Shown here: one piece after another, positions 1-7,457 of the stretch
Layout: every line of letters starts with the position of its first letter
Position numbering within the stretch: position 1 is the first letter of the stretch
Assembly (NCBI GenBank): GCA_902772105.1
Contig: CACXZI010000001.1
Coordinates: 1-64,000, forward strand
Source of the DNA: Oscillospiraceae bacterium
Lineage (GTDB): Bacteria > Bacillota > Clostridia > Oscillospirales > Ruminococcaceae
Reading direction: 5' to 3'
Length of the DNA stretch: 64,000 nucleotides
The notes under the pieces: generated by a model
The model's input: the letters and a program-made list of their open reading frames with translations, nothing else
Database searches by the model: none
Told to the model about the DNA's origin: nothing
Translations under genes and position numbers: made by a program

Positions 1-75
1 GAAATAAAAGAGATTTATTCCAAAATTATAGGTCAGTGAAAATGAAAACAAAATTGTAATAAATAAATTAAAAAA

Positions 76-396
76 ATGAATGATATACGTAATGAAATAA
101 AATCATATTATTGGCATTTATCTAATATATTTGAAAACTGTAGAGACGAAATTTTATATAATGAAAATCCTAAAGATGTTATAATTAGGTTAAACTCATT
201 ATATGAATATAATTCTGAATATATGGAAGTAAATTATAACATCTTAGAAAAAGATGAATTTGAATTATTTAAAAATTCAAAAATTTGTAATGATTATTAT
301 AACGAAACTAATTATAGTTTAGATAATTTAAAAAAAGATATAGCCTATATAAAAAAATTTATAGATAAACTTTCTGAAGATAGAAAACAAAAATAA
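76..396 (+). CDS. Hypothetical protein, 106 aa
   Basis: Open frame of 106 codons from ATG to TAA encoding a soluble, mostly helical, acidic and Asn/Lys-rich protein (start MNDIRNEIKSYYWHL). I do not recognise a family. No good ribosome site is visible before the ATG, and an in-frame TGA at 37-39 prevents a long upstream extension, so the start is uncertain. It is the only plus-strand gene in the left 55 kb. Support for its being real is amino-acid composition like that of other proteins in the window and a strong terminator-like hairpin about 100 bp downstream. It could be a fragment of a gene lying mostly to the left of the window. Confidence 0.5.
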   Translation: MNDIRNEIKSYYWHLSNIFENCRDEILYNENPKDVIIRLNSLYEYNSEYMEVNYNILEKDEFELFKNSKICNDYYNETNYSLDNLKKDIAYIKKFIDKLSEDRKQK

Positions 397-498
397 CCAA
401 TATGAAAAAAATTTTTATGATGAATATTTTAATACCAAAACTTAAAAAAATAAAAATTAAGGTGATTTATATACAAAATTAATTTAATGTTAACAACA

Positions 499-529
499 AA
501 ACCTTGCTTTAAAAATTACAGCAAGGTTT
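499..529. terminator. Rho-independent terminator, probably bidirectional
   Basis: AAACCTTGCT and AGCAAGGTTT form a perfect 10-bp stem with an 11-base loop. The plus-strand copy is followed by TTTCATT and the minus-strand copy by TTTTGTTGTT. It probably ends the small gene at 76-396. The intergenic repeat array begins immediately after it. Confidence 0.7.
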
Positions 530-1030
530 CATTACGTAGATAGTTTGATTTAACTTTAAATAGGTCACTCGCCAAAAAATTTAATCTAATTTTATTTGGC
601 CTGCTAAATCCTTTTTTCAATACGTAGATAGTTTGATATTATTTTTAATTTATCACTCGCCATAATGTTTTATAAAACTTTATTCGGCCTGCTAAATCCT
701 TTTTCAGTACGTAGATGGTTTGATATTATTTTTAATTTATCACTCGCCATAATGTTTTATAAAACTTTATTCGGCCTGCTAAATCCTTTTTCAGTACGTA
801 GATGGTTTGATGAAATTAATAATAGGTCACTCGCCAAAAAATTTAATCTAATTTTATTTGGCCTGCTAAATTTTTTCATTACGTAGAAAGTTTAATATTA
901 TTTTAAGTTTATCACTCGCCAGAAAGTTTAATCTAATTTTACTTGACCTGCTAAATCTTATTTAAAATAAATCACTCGCCAGAAAGTTTAATCTAATTTT
1001 ATTTGGCCTGCTAAATTTTTTTTCATACAC
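530..1030 (+). repeat. Mosaic intergenic repeat cluster (about 6 units)
   Basis: About six head-to-tail copies of a roughly 88-bp unit with cores CATTACGTAG (or CAGTACGTAG), CACTCGCCA and GGCCTGCTAAA. Between the cores lie AT-rich segments such as GTTTTATAAAAC, a perfect palindrome. Two neighbouring units from about 625 to 815 are nearly identical, indicating recent duplication. A 73-codon frame through the cluster is only the repeat read as protein. Confidence 0.85.
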
Positions 1031-1056
1031 TTTCCAACCATAAAATTACATAACTA

Positions 1057-1356
1057 TTACTTTTTTTTGTTACTGTTCATCCTACTCTCCATATATGTTT
1101 TACCATATTCAAATAAACCACTGCTTGCAAGCCCTAATGCAACACCAATTAAAATTCCTTTAATTATTCCATAACCAGAAACTAAACCATAAACAAAAAC
1201 TCCACAAATCATTCCTATTAATAACGACGCTATTGGAAGCAATTTTGTTTTTACCCCTAAGTTCCTTATTATTTGAACAAGCCCAATTATAACCCCAATC
1301 TGAGCTGCTGGCGTTGCTAAATATGATATTAGGCTATCTACATCCATTCCCAGCAA
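1057..1356 (-). CDS. Holin-like small membrane protein
   Basis: A 99-aa protein with three hydrophobic segments (about residues 7-30, 38-60 and 63-85), Gly-rich helices and a short basic tail ending NSNKKK. The order 'ATPAAQIGVIIGLVQIIRNL', then 'LPIASLLIGMICGVFVYGL', then 'GIIKGILIGVALGLASSGLF' resembles small phage-type holins common in clostridia. A TTG start is chosen because a strong AGGGGGG ribosome site lies about 8 bases upstream; the internal ATG 9 bases later is too far away. No endolysin or other phage gene is nearby, so a lysis role is inference. It lies downstream of the dCMP deaminase, separated by that gene's terminator. Confidence 0.65.
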   Translation of the reverse strand: MLGMDVDSLISYLATPAAQIGVIIGLVQIIRNLGVKTKLLPIASLLIGMICGVFVYGLVSGYGIIKGILIGVALGLASSGLFEYGKTYMESRMNSNKKK

Positions 1357-1544
1357 AACCGCTTCCCCCCTCTTTTTAATAAACTTTAAAAAACTTTATG
1401 CTCAAATTTTTAATATTATATATTTATTCAATTTATTAACATTATATAACAATTTAATATTTTTTATTACCTTATTATAGCCACTAACAAAATATTTTAA
1501 TAACATAACATGTCTAAAAATGATATTAACTTTTATAATAAAAA

Positions 1545-1592
1545 AACAACACCCACAAAATAAATTTCATTAGAATTTTTGTGAATATTGTT
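1545..1592 (-). terminator. Rho-independent terminator of the dCMP deaminase gene
   Basis: Read on the minus strand, AACAATATTCACAAAA pairs along 16 positions with TTTTGTGGGTGTTGTT (three G-U pairs), followed by a run of T. It lies just after the TAA of the dCMP deaminase gene. Confidence 0.75.
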
Positions 1593-1615
1593 TAATTTTA
1601 TTAACATCAAAATAT

Positions 1616-2101
1616 TTAAATTTCTATTTTTATTTCTTTTTGTTTAAGGTTATATTTAAAATATTTAACACCAGACAAATCAAACATTTTTTTCGCTGCA
1701 ATAAAACTATCTTTATCTTTATATTTATTTCCTTTATATATTATTTTGTCTATCCCACTTTGAATTATTGCTTTTGCACACTCATTACAAGGAAAAAGTG
1801 TTGTATATAAAACTGCTGTTTTAAAAATTTTACCCTTACTATTTAAAATTGCATTTAGTTCAGCATGACATACAAACGGATATTTTGTGTTTAAATATTC
1901 TTTTTCATCTTTTCCCCATGGCATTTCTTTGTCTTCACATCCATTTGGCATTCCATTATACCCTAATGAAATAACCTTATTGTTTTCATCAACCAAACAA
2001 GCCCCAACCCTAGTGCTTGGATCTTTGCTTCTAAGCGCACAAATTTCCGCTAGTGCCATAAAATATTCATCCCAAGATAGAAAATCTTCTCTTTCGTGCA
2101 T
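1616..2101 (-). CDS. comEB: Deoxycytidylate (dCMP) deaminase
   Basis: Zinc enzyme of the cytidine/deoxycytidylate deaminase superfamily, converting dCMP to dUMP to feed dTMP synthesis in the cytosol. The 161-aa length fits the family. The zinc site is visible as HAEL (catalytic Glu, about residue 80) and PCNEC (two Cys ligands, about residues 104-107). An N-terminal SWDEYFMALAEICALRSKDP segment and VGACLVD are typical of dCMP deaminases rather than cytidine deaminases. A GGGG ribosome site precedes the ATG. An 11-bp inverted repeat lies immediately upstream and a strong terminator downstream, so it is probably monocistronic. The symbol follows the Bacillus naming; no competence genes are nearby. 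Confidence 0.93.
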   Translation of the reverse strand: MHEREDFLSWDEYFMALAEICALRSKDPSTRVGACLVDENNKVISLGYNGMPNGCEDKEMPWGKDEKEYLNTKYPFVCHAELNAILNSKGKIFKTAVLYTTLFPCNECAKAIIQSGIDKIIYKGNKYKDKDSFIAAKKMFDLSGVKYFKYNLKQKEIKIEI

Positions 2102-2110
2102 ATTAACCCC

Positions 2111-2140
2111 ATACCATAAAACACTAAAATTTTATGGTAT
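2111..2140 (-). promoter_or_regulatory. Inverted repeat just upstream of the dCMP deaminase gene
   Basis: ATACCATAAAA and TTTTATGGTAT form an 11-bp perfect inverted repeat with an 8-base loop. On the transcript strand it ends directly beside the GGGG ribosome site, so it could be an operator or an RNA hairpin affecting translation. Function is unknown. Confidence 0.5.
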
Positions 2141-2213
2141 CTTTTCTCCCTTCACTTTATTAATATATAAATATTTACTTACATATTACCATATAACTAT
2201 CTTTTTTTCCATT

Positions 2214-2490
2214 CTTTCATTACGTAGTAAGTTTGATATTATTTTAAGTTTATCACTCGCCAAGAAGTTTAATCAAACTTCTTTCGGCCTGCTAAATTCT
2301 TTTTCAGTACGTAGATGGTTTGATATTATTTTAAGTTTTTCACTCGCCATTTTTTCATTACGTAGATAATTTGATGGCATTTTAATAGGTCACTCGCCAT
2401 TTTTTTATTACGTAGATAATTTGATGGCACTTTAAGTTTTTCACTCGCCAAAAAATTTAATCAAACTTCTTTCGGCCTGCTAAATTCTAT
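2214..2490 (+). repeat. Mosaic intergenic repeat cluster (about 4 units)
   Basis: Four CACTCGCC cores with CATTACGTAG/CAGTACGTAG and GGCCTGCTAAAT, including half-units that run from TACGTAG to CTCGCCA and restart at once. The segment 2259-2288 forms the best hairpin: GCC plus AAGAAGTTT pairs with AAACTTCTT plus GGC. Confidence 0.85.
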
Positions 2491-3204
2491 TTAATGTTTT
2501 TTAAAAATTTAAATAAACCTTTTATAAACTCTGTTTAAAACCTTAATTTAATTTTTTAAACTACCATAACTATATCAAAACTTAACTATATAAATATTTA
2601 AAATAGTCACTAACTTTATAATCTAAAAAAATAAAACATCCTGTTAACATAATAATAATAATAAATAAAAAACCATTACTAAAAACCTATAAAAAATAGT
2701 TAAAATTCTACTCACATTAAATATTATTAAATTCATATTAAATTAAAACACAAAAAATATTTTAATACTAAAAATTAAAATTGTTTTTAAACCCATCAAT
2801 AATATATAAATAAAATATTTAAAATAAATTGTATTTTTAAAACTATATCAATCTATTTAAACACCATAAACTTATATATTTTTTAATTTTAATTAAAATT
2901 AATAATTAACCTCCACACTAAACACTTTTTTAACATTATGCTAAATTACATCATAATTAAAAAGTTTTTCTAAATTTCAAAAATAAATTAAACTAAAAAT
3001 ATAAAAAACTATCTACATATTAAACCTAATTAATTCTATTATAGATTTATCAAATTTAAATAAAAAATATTAAAACTATTTTTAGTTCTCACCTAATTTT
3101 ATATTGATAGTCTCCTACACTAAAAATCTACTATAATTAAATCAACAAACTACAACAAAATATCTATTTATAATTCTTATTATTTTTTCTTTACAGTCTA
3201 AATT
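2491..3204. other. AT-rich gene-free segment
   Basis: Homopolymer-rich AT sequence with stops in all frames, lying between the repeat cluster and the 3' end of the first large paralogue. I see no convincing gene, RNA or terminator in it. Confidence 0.6.
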
Positions 3205-6200
3205 TTATTCAATATCTGTTTCAACTTCATTATTATTATTATTTCTATCATAAAAAGCATTGTTTATAGCAAAAGCATCGTTTATAGCAAAAGCATCATT
3301 TATAGCAAAAGCATCATTTATAGCAAAAGCATCGTTTATCGCAATAGCATTGTTTATAACCGTTTTCTTTATATTATAATGTCCAGTTGTAACATCCTTC
3401 ACCAAATCAATTTCTAATCTTTTAAAATGTTGCCCACAAAAGTTTTCTTTTTTATAAACCACCTCACTTTTTTTCCTTAATTCTTCAAACAATATTTTGA
3501 ATTCTTGCGTTTCTTTATATCCATCATTCTTCTTCTCTTCTTCTTCTATTTTTTGTAACATCGAATTTATTTCTTCTTTTAATTTATTTATTTCAATTCT
3601 TTCTTTTATAGTTTCATATTCAAGGTTCGTTAATATCATAATTTCTTTATACATATCTATTTGACCTCTATTCTCTATTCTTTCATAAACATCATTAATA
3701 AACTTCAAAAATTCTTCAGTTGATAAATTTTCAAATAAAAATTTTATTTCATCAATAAATTTTTCAGGTCCTTTAAAATTATCATTATACTCCCTAAATT
3801 CATATAATGTCACCCTTCTAAATAAATATTCCATTTTAACGATAAATTTTTTACTTTCAGCAAAATCTTTCATTTTTTCTATAAATTTATCTAAACGACT
3901 TTTTATTTCTTCACTAGTTCCACCATATAACACAACATTCTTTAAATTTTTAATTGTTTCTTCCTTTTGCAATTCTTTATATCTATGACTCATTAATGAA
4001 ATGATCTTATCATAAACATCTGATATATCTTTTTTATCTTTTACATCGTTTTTAGCATCATTAAAAAACTGTCTTAATTCTTGAAGAGTTAACTTTTTAA
4101 ATAAAGATTTCATTTTAGGAATAACTTTTTCACTTTCAGAAAAATCTTTCATGTTTTCTATAAATTTATCTAAACGACTTTTTATTTCTTTTTCACTAGT
4201 TTTATTATCTAACACCACTAATATATTAATTAAATCTTTATTTATTTCTTCCACTTGCAAAACTTCATATCTTTCACTCGTTAATAAAGCAATCTTTTCA
4301 TAAACATCTGATATATCTTTTTGTTTTTCTACATCTTCTTTAACATCATTAATAAACTGTCTTAATTCTTTAAAAGTTAACTTTTCAAATAAAGATTTTA
4401 TTTTAGGAATAACTTTTTCACTTTCAGAAAAATTTTTCATGTTTTCTATAAATTTATCTAAACGACTTTTTATTTCTTCTTCACTAATTTTGTTATCTAA
4501 CACCATTGATACATTTTCTAAATCTTTATTTATTTCTTCCTTTTGCAATTCTTTGTATCTGTCACTCATTAATGAAATAATCTTTTCATAAATATTAGAT
4601 ATATCTTTTTTGTCTTTTACATCGTTTTTATCATCATTAAAAAACTGTCTTAATTCTTTAAAAGTTAACTTTTTAAATAAAGATTCCATTTTAGGAATAA
4701 CTTTTTCACTTTCAGAAAAATTTTTCATGTTTTCTATAAATTTATCTAAACGACTTTTTATTTCTTCTTCACTAGTTTTGTTATCTAACACCATTGATAC
4801 ATTTTCTAAATCTTTATTTATTTCTTCCTTTTGCAATTCTTTATATCTGTCACTCATTAATGAAATAATCTTTTCATAAATATTAGATATATCTTTTTTG
4901 TCTTTTACATCGTTTTTATCATCATTAATAAACTGTCTTAATTCTTTAAAAGTTAACTTTTCAAATAAAGATTCCATTTTAGGAATAACTTTTTCACTTT
5001 CAGAAAAATCTTTCATTTTTTCTATAAATTTATCTAAACGACTTTTTATTTCTTCTTCACTAATTTTGTTATCTAACACATCTAATAGATTATTTAAATT
5101 TTCAGTTATTTCTTTAATAGACAATATACTTTCATATTCTTTTTTTATTTGATTTTTTAAATTTACATAAAAATTAATAGAATCTTCTTTTATTAAATTC
5201 TTAACTTTTTCAATGAAAAACTTAAAAAACCTTTCTTCCCCAGCTATATATCTTATTTCTTCAATACCTTTATCACCTATATTACCTTTTAATTCACATA
5301 TTAATTCCTCTAATTTATTTTCCAATAAATTATTTTTTTCTATATCGTTTAAATTTAATTTTATTCTTCTCACTTTTTTTATATTTTCAAAATCATTTTT
5401 TATTAATTCTTCTAGTTTATCAAAAAAAGCAAGTTTATATTTATGCGCTAAATCTTTGATTATTTCCACATATATTAAATCTTCAAAATCAATACTATTA
5501 ACATCCTTATTTCTTGAATTCATTTCAATATTTTCAATACCTTTTAATAAATTCTGTTCTAGTTTTTTAAATATATTTTCACTACATCCACCATATAATA
5601 ATTTAAATAATTTTTGTTTATATTCTTCCAGATGTATCAATACATCATCTACTTGTATATTCATAAACGACATATCATTAATTATTTCAATCTTTTTATC
5701 TATATATTCTCTAAATTTTTTTATAATTTCCCTAGTAGATCCCTCCCCTTCTAACGATTTTAAAATTCCATCAATAAAACCCTTTGATATCCCTTCACTT
5801 GCAGCTTGTTTTAATACTCTTATAAATTTTTCAAAATATTGCTTTATGTCATCTATATCTCTAGTTTCGTATTTAAACGTATTTTTAAAAATATGTTTTA
5901 AAAAATGAGTTTTTTCATCCCTTAGTATTTTTTTGAATATATCTTCCAATTCATTGAAATTTTTTAATATAGATTCTACATTTTGGTTTCTATTTTTTTC
6001 ACCTCCATCTTCTACCACTATAGATAATTCAGAACAACTTGCATATAATATATCTTTATCACTTTCTTCCTTTATTTTTTCTAAAATTTCTTTCATTCTT
6101 AATATGTATTTCTTTCCTTCATCTAAATTTTCTATTGAATTTTCTTTATTAAAAATGAATCGCCCTTCATCATTAATCTCACTAGGATCAAATATATAAT

Positions 6201-6945
6201 CATCATCATAACTATTTTTATTTAAATAGTCTATATATGCATCTCTAATTAAATCTTTATATGTTTTTATTTTATTTTGCAATGATTCATTATTTTTTAA
6301 AACGTTATTAACATACTTTATAACCAATTCTTCATCAATTTTTATATCTTTCTCTCTTAATAAAGTTTCATTCTCTTCTTCTAATATTTTTTTTAATTCA
6401 TCAAAATTAAAAAATACGTCCTCATATTCCATATCATAAAAAAGATCATATTCATCATTTTCATATTCTTTAAATTCACAATTATATTTTTCAAACCTTT
6501 CTAAAACATCTTCAAAATTTTCAATATCTTTTTTAATTAATTTTTCAATATGTTCTTTAGCTTCTTCAAGATTAGTTAATTTGTTTTGTTCAGCTAAACT
6601 ATTTAAAACTTTTTCCCATCTTCTTGTCCAATAATCAATAAATTTCTTATATTCAATACCTATTGAATTATTATTAATATGTTCTTTTGTTCCACTTTCT
6701 AATATTTTAGATTCGTTTACATTCTCTTTCGTTTTTTTATTTTCAACATCATTTTCTTTATCTCTAATTTTAATAACACTTTCTTCTATATCTTCATTTT
6801 CACTATTATTTTCTTTTTTATTTCCATATAAATTTTCTAACTTTTTTTCATAATTATTATTTTCCATGGCACCAGAAGAAACACAAAAAAACATAACCCC
6901 TAAAAAAACCGTTATTACTAAAAACTTTTTATTATTCCTTAACAA
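3205..6945 (-). CDS. Large exported helical-repeat protein, paralogue 1 (1246 aa)
   Basis: Unrecognised family. Residues 1-26 are a signal peptide (basic MLRNNKK, hydrophobic FLVITVFLGVMFF, likely cleavage after SSGA), followed by an acidic/Asn linker to about residue 115. Next is a module beginning YWTRRWEKVLNSLAEQNKL and ending KIKTYKDLIRDAYIDYL, then helices with KQAASEGISKGFIDGIL and KYKLAFFDKLEELI. Four near-identical 96-aa repeats and a decayed fifth span about residues 620-1035. The C-terminus holds six-residue AINDAF repeats (about 1198-1231) and the tail EVETDIE. A TTG start is chosen because GAGGTAATTTC lies at the spacing used by the other paralogues; the frame also extends 11 codons upstream. 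There is no wall-sorting motif or C-terminal membrane anchor, so it may be released. Confidence 0.9.
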   Translation of the reverse strand: MLRNNKKFLVITVFLGVMFFCVSSGAMENNNYEKKLENLYGNKKENNSENEDIEESVIKIRDKENDVENKKTKENVNESKILESGTKEHINNNSIGIEYKKFIDYWTRRWEKVLNSLAEQNKLTNLEEAKEHIEKLIKKDIENFEDVLERFEKYNCEFKEYENDEYDLFYDMEYEDVFFNFDELKKILEEENETLLREKDIKIDEELVIKYVNNVLKNNESLQNKIKTYKDLIRDAYIDYLNKNSYDDDYIFDPSEINDEGRFIFNKENSIENLDEGKKYILRMKEILEKIKEESDKDILYASCSELSIVVEDGGEKNRNQNVESILKNFNELEDIFKKILRDEKTHFLKHIFKNTFKYETRDIDDIKQYFEKFIRVLKQAASEGISKGFIDGILKSLEGEGSTREIIKKFREYIDKKIEIINDMSFMNIQVDDVLIHLEEYKQKLFKLLYGGCSENIFKKLEQNLLKGIENIEMNSRNKDVNSIDFEDLIYVEIIKDLAHKYKLAFFDKLEELIKNDFENIKKVRRIKLNLNDIEKNNLLENKLEELICELKGNIGDKGIEEIRYIAGEERFFKFFIEKVKNLIKEDSINFYVNLKNQIKKEYESILSIKEITENLNNLLDVLDNKISEEEIKSRLDKFIEKMKDFSESEKVIPKMESLFEKLTFKELRQFINDDKNDVKDKKDISNIYEKIISLMSDRYKELQKEEINKDLENVSMVLDNKTSEEEIKSRLDKFIENMKNFSESEKVIPKMESLFKKLTFKELRQFFNDDKNDVKDKKDISNIYEKIISLMSDRYKELQKEEINKDLENVSMVLDNKISEEEIKSRLDKFIENMKNFSESEKVIPKIKSLFEKLTFKELRQFINDVKEDVEKQKDISDVYEKIALLTSERYEVLQVEEINKDLINILVVLDNKTSEKEIKSRLDKFIENMKDFSESEKVIPKMKSLFKKLTLQELRQFFNDAKNDVKDKKDISDVYDKIISLMSHRYKELQKEETIKNLKNVVLYGGTSEEIKSRLDKFIEKMKDFAESKKFIVKMEYLFRRVTLYEFREYNDNFKGPEKFIDEIKFLFENLSTEEFLKFINDVYERIENRGQIDMYKEIMILTNLEYETIKERIEINKLKEEINSMLQKIEEEEKKNDGYKETQEFKILFEELRKKSEVVYKKENFCGQHFKRLEIDLVKDVTTGHYNIKKTVINNAIAINDAFAINDAFAINDAFAINDAFAINNAFYDRNNNNNEVETDIE
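3252..3355 (-). repeat. 18-bp in-gene tandem repeat (AINDAF)
   Basis: About six copies of an 18-bp unit (plus-strand form near AAAGCATCGTTTATAGC) encode alternating AINDAF/AINNAF at the C-terminus of paralogue 1. The period is a multiple of three, so copy-number change would keep the frame. Confidence 0.85.
3840..5095 (-). repeat. 288-bp in-gene tandem repeats (96 aa)
   Basis: Four nearly identical 288-bp units plus a divergent copy inside paralogue 1. Each encodes a module starting SEEEIKSRLDKFIE and containing FSESEKVIPK, KSLFEKLTFKELRQF and ISLMSDRYKELQKEE. The decayed neighbour at 7.5-8.4 kb carries the same module. Confidence 0.85.
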
Positions 6946-6982
6946 TGAAATTACCTCTCTTATACAAATATTTAACAAATTA

Positions 6983-7011
6983 ATTCTATCAAAAAAGATA
7001 AATCATGTCAA
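6983..7011 (-). promoter_or_regulatory. Sigma-A-type promoter of paralogue 1
   Basis: On the minus strand: TTGACA (7011-7006), a 17-bp spacer and TAGAAT (6988-6983), followed by a leader to GAGGT. The same layout precedes all eight loci of the cluster. Confidence 0.85.
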
Positions 7012-7021
7012 TTTTTTCATA

Positions 7022-7090
7022 ATTTTAGTAAAATTTTAGACAAATTACTCGCTGGAATGTTTAATCTAACTTAATTCAATTTTTAAAACT
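7022..7090 (+). repeat. Degenerate mosaic repeat unit
   Basis: ATTACTCGCTGGAATGTTTA followed by AATCTAACTTAATTC resembles the right half of the intergenic repeat. The TACGTAG and GGCCTGC cores are lost. The remainder to 7457 is AT-rich with no gene visible. Confidence 0.45.
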
Positions 7091-7457
7091 ACTATAAGCT
7101 AATTATAATTTAACTGTAGAATATTTAAAATAGTTACTAACTTTTTATATAAAATTTATTCATTTTCTTATATATTTCAATTTAATCTTTCTAAAAAATA
7201 TTTAATTATTTATATAAACAAAATTTTCTTACTAATTATATTTTTAAATAACCAATAAACCTAATTAATCCTATTATAGGTTTCATCAAATTTAGATAAA
7301 AAATATTAAAACTATTTTTAGTTCCCACCTAATTTTATATTTATGCCAATAATCTTTTCTAATTAAATTTAATTAATAATTCCTATAACTAAATTAACAA
7401 ACTAACATAAAATATCTACTTGTGATTTTTATTAATTTTTCATTATTTTTTAACATT

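Noticed and set aside
665..886. 73-codon plus-strand reading frame
   Set aside because: It lies wholly inside the mosaic repeat and reads the same repeat twice. The same holds for the 160-codon frame at 1887-2369, which is antisense to the dCMP deaminase gene and then runs into repeats.
530..1030. CRISPR array
   Set aside because: Conserved cores alternate with AT-rich segments, but the intervening segments recur many times and pair as hairpins. There are no unique spacers, constant-length direct repeats or cas genes.
4610..5908. Plus-strand frames antisense to paralogue 1
   Set aside because: Shadows of the biased minus-strand coding sequence (Ser/Phe/Leu-rich translations of Lys/Glu/Asn codons). 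Similar shadows occur under the other paralogues, gyrA and gyrB.
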